Shown: one piece after another, positions 28,823-37,056 of the stretch | How positions within the stretch are numbered: position 1 is the first letter of the stretch | Layout of the letters: the number at the start of each line of letters is the position of its first letter | DNA from: Streptomyces europaeiscabiei | Lineage (GTDB): Bacteria; Actinomycetota; Actinomycetes; Streptomycetales; Streptomycetaceae | NCBI RefSeq assembly: GCF_036346855.1 | Contig: NZ_CP107841.1 | Coordinates: 8,374,001-8,438,000, forward strand | DNA length: 64,000 bases | Direction of reading: 5' to 3' | Notes under the pieces: generated by a model | Told to the model about the DNA's origin: nothing | The model's input: the letters and a program-made list of their open reading frames with translations, nothing else | The model's database searches: none | Translations under genes and position numbers: made by a program

Positions 28823-29217
28823 CCGGCGTCGGCGACGAGCCCTTCGTCGCGGCCGTGAAGCCGCTGGTCGACGCCATGGGTGGGGTCATGCTGCCGCCGG
28901 ACGAGGCCGGACCCGACGATGTCGTCCTCTCCTGGGAGGGTGCCGAAGTCGTCGCCGTACGCCTGCCGCAGCTCGCCGAGTCGCTGGATCACATCCTGGC
29001 CGCGATGGAACGCCGGAAGGGCAAGCCGCTGGCGGACCTCGACCGCAAGGGCAAGCAGGAGGTCGTACGGATACTGGAGGCGCGCGGAGCCTTCTCCGTG
29101 CGCCACGGCGTGGAGACCGTCGCGAGCGCGCTCGGCGTCAGCCGCTTCACCGTCTACAACTACATCAACGCCCAGGAAGAGAAGCGGGCCCGCGAAGGTG
29201 GCTCGACGGCGCGCTGA
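28819..29217 (+). CDS. HTH_22-type DNA-binding regulator upstream of uricase operon
   Basis: 132 aa, GTG start. The C-terminal 50 residues match the YheO/DauR-type helix-turn-helix: LDRKGKQEVVRILEARGAFS then VASALGVSRFTVYNYIN. The N-terminal half is a small alpha/beta part without a named domain, much shorter than the PAS-like domain of YheO. Its position just before the urate-degradation operon on the same strand suggests it regulates that operon. The region after its stop holds a second fragment reading VCNYLNREKGA, like the tail of a related HTH gene. Confidence 0.8.
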   Translation: MTGVGDEPFVAAVKPLVDAMGGVMLPPDEAGPDDVVLSWEGAEVVAVRLPQLAESLDHILAAMERRKGKPLADLDRKGKQEVVRILEARGAFSVRHGVETVASALGVSRFTVYNYINAQEEKRAREGGSTAR

Positions 29218-29520
29218 CCTGCGTAAACGTGCCACATGGGCTCGCGGCGCGTCCGGTGTGATTGGGTTGGTTCTCGGCCGCGTGCACTTGCATCCGGGAG
29301 AAGTCGCGGGCCTGCGAGGGTGACCCAGGGGGGTCTTGTCTGAGCGCCGGGGGCGCCCGTCCCGTCTCCGGTGCAATCGGTGTAGTTCTGGGTCTGCAAC
29401 TACCTCAACCGCGAGAAGGGGGCCTGAGGGGGCGCTCGGTCCGGAAGGGGTGCGCGTCCAGGGGCCCCGGTTCGGCCGAGGCCGGAGACTTCTTCGAGCG
29501 CGCCGCCGTAACCGCGATTT
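29218..29520 (+). other. intergenic with HTH-gene tail remnant
   Basis: At about 29391-29426 the plus strand reads V-C-N-Y-L-N-R-E-K-G-A-stop, matching the last residues common in HTH_22 proteins (TVYNYLNREKG). This suggests partial duplication or replacement of the upstream regulator gene's 3' end. No other gene seen. Confidence 0.4.
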
Positions 29521-29563
29521 TTCAACAAACTGTTGACGCGATGTCGTCGCAGGGCGTTAGCTT
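29521..29563 (+). promoter_or_regulatory. urate operon promoter with TTCAAC palindrome
   Basis: TTCAAC-AAACT-GTTGAC (29521-29537) is an inverted repeat with a 5-nt centre. Its right arm supplies a -35 like TTGACG (29533-29538). A weak -10 (TTAGCT, 29557-29562) follows at 18 bp. Near-identical palindromes lie in the allB and aceB promoters. Confidence 0.55.
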
Positions 29564-29601
29564 GCCGAAGTCAGTCCAGCACCACGGCCACGGAGGCTCC
29601 C

Positions 29602-30126
29602 GTGACTTCGCGTTCTTCGACACCGGGCCTCGCCCGTTTCAACACCCTGGAGGAGCACGCGGCCGCCGCGGCGCTCCACGAGGTGTGCGCCTCGGCGGAA
29701 TGGGGGCGCAGGCTCCTCGCCGACCGCCCGTGCGCCACCGTCGAGGAGCTCTTCGCCGCCAGTGACGCAGCCATGGCCGAGCTGACCGACGGGGATCTGG
29801 CGGAGGCGATGGCAGGACACCCACCGATCGGCCGCCCCAAGCCGGGCGACCCGGCCTCGGCCCGTGAACAGCGCGGGATGGCAGGCGCCTCCGACCAGCT
29901 CAAGGCGGAGATGCTCGAACTGAACCTGGCCTACCAGGAGAGGTTCGGCCATGTCTTCCTGATCTGCGCCACCGGCCGGACCGGCGAACAGATGCGCGAC
30001 GCGCTCAGGGAGCGGATCGGCAACGCGCCGGAGCGGGAACGCGAGATCGTCCGCACCGAACTGGGCAAGATCAACCGCATCCGCCTGGCCCGGCTCGTCG
30101 AAGTGGAAGAGGAAGCCCGATCATGA
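29602..30126 (+). CDS. uraD: OHCU decarboxylase
   Basis: 174 aa from the GTG at 29602 with GGAGG 5 nt upstream. All-helical family with hallmarks LARFNTLEEHAAAAALHEVC near the start, HPPIGRP (catalytic His region) and LNLAYQERFGHVFLICATGR. It decarboxylates 2-oxo-4-hydroxy-4-carboxy-5-ureidoimidazoline to S-allantoin. First gene of a three-gene coupled operon, overlapping the next by 4 bp. Confidence 0.95.
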   Translation: MTSRSSTPGLARFNTLEEHAAAAALHEVCASAEWGRRLLADRPCATVEELFAASDAAMAELTDGDLAEAMAGHPPIGRPKPGDPASAREQRGMAGASDQLKAEMLELNLAYQERFGHVFLICATGRTGEQMRDALRERIGNAPEREREIVRTELGKINRIRLARLVEVEEEARS

Positions 30127-30536
30127 GCACCGCCACGACCGCCTCGGTGTCCACACACATCCTGGACACCTCCGTCGGCCGCCCCGCCGAGGGCGTCGCC
30201 GTCCACCTCTCCGCCCGCTCCGGGCGTGAAGCGGACTGGCAGGCGCTCGGCGGCTCGGCGACCGACACCGACGGCCGGTGCAAGGACCTCCCGGCGCTGC
30301 CGGAGGGCACGACCCACGTCCGGCTCGACTTCGAGGTCGAGCCGTACCTCGCAGGAACCGTCGCACAGACCGTGAACAAGCAAGCCGATGCGCAGCAGGA
30401 CGCCCCCGCGAATCGGGACAGCGGTGCCGTGTTCTTCCCCGAGGTCGTCATCACCTTCGCGGTGACGCCCGGCGAGCACTACCACGTACCGCTGCTGCTC
30501 AACCCGTTCGGCTACTCCGTATACCGAGGGAGCTAG
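30123..30536 (+). CDS. uraH: 5-hydroxyisourate hydrolase (transthyretin-like)
   Basis: 137 aa, ATGA overlap. Transthyretin-related family: VSTHILDTSVGRPAEGVAV at the start, TDTDGRC, EVVITF, HYHVPLLLNPFGYSVYRGS with the diagnostic YRGS end. It hydrolyses 5-hydroxyisourate from uricase. Unusual: between the LDFEVEPYL strand and FFPEV there is an extra stretch of about 20 residues (AQTVNKQADAQQDAPANRDS), Gln/Asn/Ala rich, where the family normally has a short YF...TG turn. Confidence 0.95.
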   Translation: MSTATTASVSTHILDTSVGRPAEGVAVHLSARSGREADWQALGGSATDTDGRCKDLPALPEGTTHVRLDFEVEPYLAGTVAQTVNKQADAQQDAPANRDSGAVFFPEVVITFAVTPGEHYHVPLLLNPFGYSVYRGS

Positions 30537-30541
30537 CACCC

Positions 30542-31444
30542 ATGCCCATCCTGGGACCGAACCAGTACGGCAAAGCCGAGAACCGGGTCGTCAAGATCAC
30601 GCGGGACGGCGCCACCCACCACATCAAGGACCTGAACGTGTCCGTGTCGCTCTCCGGCGACATGGCCGAGGTCCATCTGTCGGGCTCGAACGCGAACGTC
30701 CTGCCGACGGACACCACCAAGAACACGGTGTACGCCTTCGCCAAGGAGCACGGCATCGAGTCCGCCGAGCAGTTCGGCATCCACCTGGCCCGGCACTTCG
30801 TGACCTCCCAGCCGGCCATCCACCGGGCCCGTATCCGCATCGAGGAGTACTCCTGGGAGCGCATCGAGCACGGCAACGAGGGCGCGCACTCCTTCGTCCG
30901 CAAGGGCCAGGAGACCCGGCTGACCCAGATCACGTACGACGGCTCGTCGTGGGAGGTCGTCTCCGGTCTCAAGGACCTCACGGTCATGAACTCGACCGAC
31001 TCCGAGTTCTGGGGCTACGTCAAGGACAAGTACACGACCCTCCCCGAGGCGCACGACCGCATCCTCGCCACCGAGGTCTCCGCCCGCTGGCGCTTCAACT
31101 GGACCGACGACGAGCGGGACATGCCCGACTGGGAGGAGTCCTACGGGCAGGTGAAGCAGCACCTGCTCCGGGCCTTCGCGGAGACGTACTCGCTCTCGCT
31201 CCAGCAGACCCTGTACCAGATGGGCGCGCGGATCATCGACAACCGCGACGAGATCGACGAGGTCCGCTTCTCCCTCCCGAACAAGCACCACTTCCTGGTG
31301 GACCTGGCGCCGTTCGGCCTCAAGAACGACACCGCCGACGGAGCTGTGTACTTCGCCGCCGACCGCCCCTACGGCCTCATCGAGGCCACCGTCCTGCGGG
31401 ACGGGTGCGAAGCGAGGATCCCGGCCGACCTCACCAATCTCTGA
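30542..31444 (+). CDS. uox: urate oxidase (uricase)
   Basis: 300 aa, ATG at 30542. Tunnelling-fold cofactor-free oxidase: LGPNQYGKAENRVVKITRDG at the N-terminus with the catalytic Lys region, TDTTKNTVYAFAKEH with the active-site Thr, and LPNKHHFLVDL with NKHH at 247-250. It converts urate and O2 to 5-hydroxyisourate and H2O2. The stop codon lies inside the first unit of a 12-bp tandem repeat. The peroxide raises the question of which catalase serves it, since the one beside glxR is broken. Confidence 0.96.
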   Translation: MPILGPNQYGKAENRVVKITRDGATHHIKDLNVSVSLSGDMAEVHLSGSNANVLPTDTTKNTVYAFAKEHGIESAEQFGIHLARHFVTSQPAIHRARIRIEEYSWERIEHGNEGAHSFVRKGQETRLTQITYDGSSWEVVSGLKDLTVMNSTDSEFWGYVKDKYTTLPEAHDRILATEVSARWRFNWTDDERDMPDWEESYGQVKQHLLRAFAETYSLSLQQTLYQMGARIIDNRDEIDEVRFSLPNKHHFLVDLAPFGLKNDTADGAVYFAADRPYGLIEATVLRDGCEARIPADLTNL

Positions 31445-31512
31445 CGTGACCTCTGACGTGACCTCTGACGTGACCTCTGACGTGACCTCTGAAGCGACTT
31501 CTGAAGCGACCT
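31441..31512. repeat. 12-bp tandem repeat spanning uricase stop
   Basis: Six units of CTGACGTGACCT or close variants run from 31441 to 31512. The uricase TGA is in the first unit, and each unit repeats a TGA in the same frame. The array fills the gap to the deaminase gene, whose SD (GAAGGA) lies just after it. Confidence 0.95.
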
Positions 31513-31526
31513 CCGAAGGACGAACC

Positions 31527-32906
31527 ATGGCAGCAACCCAGCGCATCGTCATCGAGAACGCGGCGATCGCGACCGTGGACGCGAGGGACACCGAGTACGC
31601 GTCCGGTCATGTGGTCGTGGCGGACGACGTCATCGAGTCGGTCGGCGAGGGCCGGGCCCCCGAGGGACTGACGGACGTCGTACGCCGGATCGACGCGAGC
31701 GGGCACCTCGTGACCCCCGGTCTGGTCAACACGCACCACCACTTCTACCAGTGGATCACCCGGGGCCTGGCCACGGACCACAACCTTTTCGACTGGCTCG
31801 TCGCGCTCTACCCGACCTGGGCCCGCATCGACGAGCGCATGACGTACGCGGCGGCCCAGGGCTCGCTCGGCATGATGGCCCGCGGCGGTGTGACGACCGC
31901 GATGGACCACCACTACGTCTTCCCGAAGGGCTCCGGCGACCTGTCGGGCTCCATCATCCGGGCGGCGCGCGAGATGGGCGTCCGCTTCACGCTCGCCCGC
32001 GGCTCCATGGACCGCAGCGAGAAGGACGGCGGCCTGCCCCCGGACTTCGCCGTCGAGACCCTGGAGGGCGCGCTCGCCGCCACCGAGGCGACGGTCGACG
32101 AGCACCACGACGCCTCCTTCGGCGCGATGACCCAGATCGCCGTCGCCCCCTGCTCGCCCTTCTCGGTCTCCACCGAACTGCTGCGTGAGGGTGCCCAGTT
32201 GGCCCGCCGCCTCGGTGTACGGCTGCACACCCACGGCTCGGAGACCGTCGAGGAGGAGAAGTTCTGCCACGAGCTGTTCGGCATGGGCCCGACCGACTAC
32301 TTCGAGTCGACGGGCTGGCTCGGCGAGGACGTGTGGATGGCCCACTGCGTCCACATGAACGACTCCGACATCGAGGCCTTCGCCCGTACGAGGACGGGGG
32401 TGGCCCACTGTCCGTCGTCCAACGCCCGGCTGGCCGCGGGGATCGCCCGAGTCCCGGACATGCTGGCGGCCGGCGTCCCGGTCGGCCTCGGCGTCGACGG
32501 CACCGCGTCCAACGAGTCCGGCGAACTCCACACCGAGCTGCGCAACGCCCTCCTCATCAACCGCCTCGGCAGCCACCGCGAAGCGGCGCTCAACGCCCGC
32601 CAGGCACTGCGCCTCGGCACCTTCGGCGGTGCCCAGGTCCTGGGCCGGGCGCACGAGATCGGCTCCCTGGAGCAGGGCAAGCTCGCCGACCTCGTCCTGT
32701 GGAAGCTGGACACCCTCGCCCACGCGTCGATCGCCGACCCGGTGACCGCCCTGGTCCTCGGCGCGGCGGCCCCGGTGACGGCGTCGTTCGTGAACGGCCG
32801 GCAGATCGTGGAGAACGGCCGGCTGCTGCACGTCGACGAGGACACGATCGCCCGCTCGACGAGGGCAGAGGCCCGGCGGCTGGCGCGGATCGCCGCCGAA
32901 GCGTGA
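31527..32906 (+). CDS. 8-oxoguanine deaminase-type amidohydrolase
   Basis: 459 aa from the ATG at 31527 (GAAGGA 7 nt upstream); a start inside the 12-bp repeat is unlikely. Amidohydrolase fold of the AtzB/TrzN/guanine-deaminase group: PGLVNTHHHFYQWITRGL metal site, HTHGSE, MAHCVHM and GLGVDGTASNESG. In uricase operons such enzymes are annotated as 8-oxoguanine deaminase (8-oxoguanine to urate), which fits this position as the urate supplier. Exact substrate not proven. Confidence 0.88.
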   Translation: MAATQRIVIENAAIATVDARDTEYASGHVVVADDVIESVGEGRAPEGLTDVVRRIDASGHLVTPGLVNTHHHFYQWITRGLATDHNLFDWLVALYPTWARIDERMTYAAAQGSLGMMARGGVTTAMDHHYVFPKGSGDLSGSIIRAAREMGVRFTLARGSMDRSEKDGGLPPDFAVETLEGALAATEATVDEHHDASFGAMTQIAVAPCSPFSVSTELLREGAQLARRLGVRLHTHGSETVEEEKFCHELFGMGPTDYFESTGWLGEDVWMAHCVHMNDSDIEAFARTRTGVAHCPSSNARLAAGIARVPDMLAAGVPVGLGVDGTASNESGELHTELRNALLINRLGSHREAALNARQALRLGTFGGAQVLGRAHEIGSLEQGKLADLVLWKLDTLAHASIADPVTALVLGAAAPVTASFVNGRQIVENGRLLHVDEDTIARSTRAEARRLARIAAEA

Positions 32907-32915
32907 CCCGTTGAA

Positions 32916-33008
32916 CTCTGGTCGAGGGGGACGGCCCTCGACCAGAGCCGTGGACCCGAGCGGTCCACGGCAGCCGTCTCCGGGGCGCGCGCGCTCGTGC
33001 GCGCCCCG
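32916..33008. terminator. three consecutive hairpins after purine operon
   Basis: CTCTGGTCGAGGG (32916-32928) pairs with 32935-32947, a perfect 13-bp stem. CCGTGGACC (32948-32956) pairs with 32962-32970. CGGGGCGCGC (32981-32990) pairs approximately with 32999-33008. Together they separate the purine operon from the convergent chitosanase gene. Confidence 0.85.
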
Positions 33009-33046
33009 GAACGGTCCTGCAGCGCGGAAGGGTGGCCCGTGTCCGG

Positions 33047-33928
33047 TCAGCTCAGTGTGTAACTGTCCCCGTACACCTGCCAGTTCAGCGGCGGCTCCAG
33101 AGTGAGGTTGCCCGCCGCCAGGAAGACCCGCTGGGCCGTCTCGACGCGGCTGACGTCGCTGTGGGCGTCCTCCTGCTCCATCGCCCACACCCGGGCGTCG
33201 AGGAAGGCGTGCAGGAAACCGGTCTCGTCGCCGCCCTCCGCCGGGGCGGCCGCCTGGAGGAGGGCCCGGTCGCGGATGCCGCCGAAGCTGAGGGCGTCGG
33301 TGCCGGGGCCGTGCATGACCATGGCGTCGTAGTAGACGAACTGGCCGAGGGCGCCGAGACCGTCCTCCTTGGCCCGAGCCACCGCCGGGTCGAAGTAGAC
33401 GCGGTCCCGCTCGTCGCGCTGGGCCGTGCGGAACGCGGCGGTTGCGGCGGCCTCGCGCCAGGCGTCCGGGAAGCCCGGGTCCAGGCCCTCGTGGGAGTCC
33501 GTGCCGTTCACCGCGCGCAGCGCGGGCAGACAGCCGGCCAGCGGATTGTCCGCGACGCGCGCGGTGTACAGCTCGACCAGGGCGAGCATGTCGCTCGTGC
33601 CGGAGCAGAAGCCGATGATGCCGCCCGTGTAGCCACGGCCGTCGCCGATGTCCTCTACGTAGTCGTACTGCTCCTCCCACTCCAGCGAGGAGTTCTCCGC
33701 GCTGGACACCAGACGCATGGCGATGTCCTTCTTCGCCGGGTCGTCGAGCCCGGCGTCCGCCTTGGTGCCCGCCGCGGGTTCCGCTGTGGTGGCCGCGTCG
33801 GCCGCCTGGTACGCCAGGGCGGGGACGGCGAGCAGGGAGGCGCCGAGGGCGGTCAGCAGCAGACGGCGTGAGGTCGGACGGTGCGAGGCGGGACTCGGTG
33901 ATGCGGCTCGGGCGGGCTGCAACGGCAC
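33047..33928 (-). CDS. csn: secreted GH46 chitosanase
   Basis: 293 aa with an N-terminal signal sequence (SRRLLLTALGASLLAVPALA, arginine pair before a hydrophobic core, possibly Tat). The mature domain matches GH46: MRLVSSAENSSLEW with catalytic Glu78, EDIGDGRGYTGG with catalytic Asp96, and IGFCSGTSDML. The 18-residue spacing equals that of the Streptomyces N174 enzyme. It hydrolyses chitosan outside the cell. It lies 96 bp downstream of a GH89 gene on the same strand. Confidence 0.96.
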   Translation of the reverse strand: MPLQPARAASPSPASHRPTSRRLLLTALGASLLAVPALAYQAADAATTAEPAAGTKADAGLDDPAKKDIAMRLVSSAENSSLEWEEQYDYVEDIGDGRGYTGGIIGFCSGTSDMLALVELYTARVADNPLAGCLPALRAVNGTDSHEGLDPGFPDAWREAAATAAFRTAQRDERDRVYFDPAVARAKEDGLGALGQFVYYDAMVMHGPGTDALSFGGIRDRALLQAAAPAEGGDETGFLHAFLDARVWAMEQEDAHSDVSRVETAQRVFLAAGNLTLEPPLNWQVYGDSYTLS

Positions 33929-33978
33929 GTGTGATCTCCAAGTAAGCGCGCTGTAAACGTAGTTGAGGGTCGCGCGAT

Positions 33979-33993
33979 CGACTGGGAAAGTCG
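33979..33993. promoter_or_regulatory. operator-like palindrome upstream of chitosanase
   Basis: CGACT-GGGAA-AGTCG, a perfect 5-5-5 interrupted palindrome 51 bp before the chitosanase start in the 96-bp gap after the GH89 gene. Chitosanase genes in Streptomyces are often under a ROK-family repressor; I cannot match this site to a known box. Confidence 0.45.
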
Positions 33994-34024
33994 TGGGCGT
34001 GCCGTGGCAGCGGGCTGTGATCCT

Positions 34025-36223
34025 TCAGGAGAGAGCTGTGAGCCGGTCCCGGACCTGCGCGGCGACCGTGTACGTGTCCCCGGTCGGCTCGGTCGCGAGC
34101 GGCCCCGGGTTCCGCGCCCAGCGGTCCTCCAGGGCGAACCAGTCGATCTTCTTCGGTGCCCGGCCCGCCGCCAGCGCGGCCCGCAGCTCCCCGAAGTACG
34201 TCGACCAGCGCAGCCGGTACAGTCCGCCGACCAGCCCCGCCCACTCCCGGTTGGCGTAGTCCCGCAGCCCCGCGTCCGCACCCTCCCGCGTCCCCCACAC
34301 CGTCAGCAGCGACAGGTTGTCGTACGCCAGCTCCGTCCGCTCGGCGGCACCCGCACCCCAGGAACGGGCATCGGCGACCCAACGTCCCAGCAGATGACGG
34401 GAGTCGGTGGCCATCAGCTCGTCCAGCAGGTCCATGAGGGAGAGCCAGTCGCGGCTCGCCCTGTCGAAGCGGGCCCTGTCGCCGGCGTCGTACGCCGCCT
34501 TGATCTGCGGCAGCATGACCCGGCTGCGGTTGGAGAGGGTCTGGCGGGCCACGTCGAGGAGGTCGCGACGGTATGCCGACGAGGCCCGCAACTCGAGCCG
34601 CACCTTGAGCAGTTCGCCGAGCGACGGCTCGAAGTCGACAGCGCTGTACCGGAGTTGCTTCGGCGACCAGCGGCCGGCCCGAACGGCGTTCAGTGCGGGC
34701 CGGGCGCCGAACAGGCCGTCGGCGCCCTCGCTCCACGAGTCCGCGCGGGTGGTGCCGTACGCGGTGCGCCGCAGGATGTCCCAGGCGGCCTCGGCATGCG
34801 GATCACGGGCCCCGTACCGGGCGTGCGCCCACTCGGCGAACCAGGTCTTGAGGTCCAACTCGCCCTCCCGCCAGGCAAGTTCGGAGAAGAGGGCGAAGGC
34901 GGCCGGGTTGTTGTCCGCCGCCTCCGGCATCAGGGCGATCCCGTGCAGCCCGCTGCCGTCCTTGGTGCGCCACTTCTCGTACAGCGCGGCCCAGTCGGGG
35001 GTGTTCGCACCGAGCGCGGTGTGGCCGCCGAAGTTCCAGATCGACCCGAAGGCGTACGGGGTGTCGCCCCAGTCGGCCTCGCGGTCGGTGACCGTGGGGA
35101 AGCGGTCGGAGAGGCCGTCGACGACGAGCATGTGCTGCTTGTCGACGGCGTCGACGATCGCCCGGGGCGGGTTGTGCTGCCAGCCGAGCATCACCCAGGT
35201 GGCTCCCGGGTGGGACCGCTGGAGCGCCCGCTCGACGCCCTTCGCCGCGTCGGCGACCGGCACGTCACCCGGGTCGCCGCCCTCGTGCAGCAGGTCCATC
35301 TTGTACAGGGTCGACGGGCCGAACATCTCGTCCTGCACCCGGTAGAACGCCGCCGCCACCCGTGCGAACTCGTCCGTGCGCGGGTCCAGCCAGTCGGGGC
35401 GTGCGAAGCCCATCCAGTCGCCCTGCGGGACGGTCCGCGCCCCCGGAACGCGCTCCGCGAACCCGGCCGGAACCGTCCCGAAGTAGCCGGGGAACACCGG
35501 CGTCATCCCCAGCTCGCGCGCCCGGTCGGCGATCCGGCGCCCGAGGACGGCCCGCGCGTCCAGGAGCTGGGAGGAGACGGGGGAGGGGAAGGCGGACAGG
35601 TTCTGCAGCAGCCACCACGGCTGATGGGCCGGTCCCGGGACCCACTCCCGCAGCTCCTCCTCCCCGTACCCGAACTCCTGGAACACCCGGTGGTACAGCG
35701 CGTCCGCGCCCGCGTAGACGAGAACCTCGTTGTAGCCGTGCAGCGCCAGCACGTCCAGCTCGCGCTCCCAGTACGCCCAGTCGAGGTACGCCCCCGTGTA
35801 GCCGTCATTGGTGTCGTTGAGGGCGAAGCGGTGGGTGACGTTCGCCCGGCGGTCGACCGCCGCGTCGAGTCCGGGCAGCTCGCGCGGCAGAAGGTTCGTC
35901 TGCTCGCCCGCCCAGTTGATCTCGGCGTACGCGACATGCCTCAGGTACCAGTTGAGGCCGGTGAGCTGGGTGGCCGGTGTGTCACCGGCGACGGTGATGC
36001 GCCCGGTACTCCCCGACACGCGGAAGGCGTCCCGTTCCTGGCCTTCCGTGAACGTGATCTGCCGCCAGTGGTCCGGCAGCAGTCGCCGGGCCGCCGCCGA
36101 GGCCGTACGCAGCGCCTTGTCGGTGCGGGGCGCGTCGTCCGAGGGGATCGCGCGGGCCGGGGTACAGGCGACCGCGGGACCGGCGGCGAGGGCGGCGAGC
36201 AGGGCACGGCGGGCGAGCGGCAT
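34025..36223 (-). CDS. GH89 alpha-N-acetylglucosaminidase
   Basis: 732 aa from the ATG at 36223 with GGAGA upstream. An N-terminal signal (MPLARRALLAALAAG) is followed by a possible lipoprotein cysteine (AVAC). The domain order matches NAGLU: a small N-terminal domain, a barrel with ALNDTNDGYTGAYLDWAYWE, VFPGYFGTVPAGF, YKMDLLHEGGDPG (candidate catalytic Glu) and IWNFGGH, then a helical C-terminal domain. It removes terminal alpha-linked N-acetylglucosamine from extracellular glycans. It pairs with the chitosanase downstream in amino-sugar harvesting. Confidence 0.92.
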   Translation of the reverse strand: MPLARRALLAALAAGPAVACTPARAIPSDDAPRTDKALRTASAAARRLLPDHWRQITFTEGQERDAFRVSGSTGRITVAGDTPATQLTGLNWYLRHVAYAEINWAGEQTNLLPRELPGLDAAVDRRANVTHRFALNDTNDGYTGAYLDWAYWERELDVLALHGYNEVLVYAGADALYHRVFQEFGYGEEELREWVPGPAHQPWWLLQNLSAFPSPVSSQLLDARAVLGRRIADRARELGMTPVFPGYFGTVPAGFAERVPGARTVPQGDWMGFARPDWLDPRTDEFARVAAAFYRVQDEMFGPSTLYKMDLLHEGGDPGDVPVADAAKGVERALQRSHPGATWVMLGWQHNPPRAIVDAVDKQHMLVVDGLSDRFPTVTDREADWGDTPYAFGSIWNFGGHTALGANTPDWAALYEKWRTKDGSGLHGIALMPEAADNNPAAFALFSELAWREGELDLKTWFAEWAHARYGARDPHAEAAWDILRRTAYGTTRADSWSEGADGLFGARPALNAVRAGRWSPKQLRYSAVDFEPSLGELLKVRLELRASSAYRRDLLDVARQTLSNRSRVMLPQIKAAYDAGDRARFDRASRDWLSLMDLLDELMATDSRHLLGRWVADARSWGAGAAERTELAYDNLSLLTVWGTREGADAGLRDYANREWAGLVGGLYRLRWSTYFGELRAALAAGRAPKKIDWFALEDRWARNPGPLATEPTGDTYTVAAQVRDRLTALS

Positions 36224-36398
36224 GGTGTCTCCGGGGTGCGGTGGGGGTACGCCGTGGGAGGAATACCCGCCGTAGCCGCACTTGTGCACCGACACAGGGC
36301 CACACGGGGGAGAACCCGGAGCGAACGGCTCCTTCCACCACGGCAGCCCACCTTCGGCCCGGGCCATGGCCGGATCAGCGGGGGCCACCGGGTGACCG

Positions 36399-37013
36399 TC
36401 AGGTGGCCGATGGCCGGCTGGGGGTGGTGCCGTCCCAGGCCATCAGGTTCGCGAACAGATCCGCCTGCTCGATCGCGTCGTCCAGGGCATGGTGTGTGTG
36501 GCGACGGCGGGAGAGGAGATGCCGGGGCATCGCACCCTTGGCGACCGACCGCAGCGGGACCCCCGCCTTCGTCGCGTACAGCGTCTTCATGTCCAGGCAC
36601 CCCGAGTGCCCGAACGGGCTCTCGCCGGTGAAACGGATCAGATACCAGTACAGGAACGTCCAGTCGTACGACGCCGGGTAGCCGCACATCACCGGCTGCG
36701 CACCGGTACTGACCTCGCGAACCCAGGAGCCGAACTGGCGCAGCGCCGCCCCCGGTTCGGTGCCCTCCGCGGCCAGGTGCTCCCGGTCCAGCCCGCTCAC
36801 CGCCAGCGCCTCCGGCACGAACTCCGTGCTGATGGGCCGCAGTTCACGGTAGAAAGTGTGCGCCTGCGGGTCGGCCGCCGTGAACCCGTCCGCGTCCTGC
36901 CGCCCCGCGACGGCCGCACCGAAGCTGAGCATCGAGTACGGCCCCGGTATCGGCCCGTCGGCCTCGACGTCGACGGAGATGTACAGACTGGGCTTGATCC
37001 TTCGTGCTGCCAT
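36399..37013 (-). CDS. DEDDh 3'-5' exoribonuclease-type protein
   Basis: 204 aa from the ATG at 37013; the longer frame upstream is not protein-like. Exonuclease motifs: I-S-V-D-V-E-A-D with Asp15 and Glu17, GYPASYDWTFLYW with Asp in motif II, and HHALDDAIEQA in motif III. This is the pattern of the Rv2179c-like/DnaQ-related exoribonucleases. Cytoplasmic, single gene. Substrate unknown. Confidence 0.85.
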   Translation of the reverse strand: MAARRIKPSLYISVDVEADGPIPGPYSMLSFGAAVAGRQDADGFTAADPQAHTFYRELRPISTEFVPEALAVSGLDREHLAAEGTEPGAALRQFGSWVREVSTGAQPVMCGYPASYDWTFLYWYLIRFTGESPFGHSGCLDMKTLYATKAGVPLRSVAKGAMPRHLLSRRRHTHHALDDAIEQADLFANLMAWDGTTPSRPSAT

Positions 37014-37056
37014 GTGGCGATCATGACGGCCGGACTCCGCCCGGCGCATCCGGATT

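Noticed and set aside
26327..29227. CTGACCTGC-type near-repeats at both sides of the nuclease gene as att sites
   Set aside because: Only about 15 bp with mismatches and no integrase nearby; too short to call.
31431..34736. 1101-aa minus-strand open frame
   Set aside because: It spans the opposite strand of the deaminase gene and then other frames of chitosanase and GH89; high GC keeps it open by chance.
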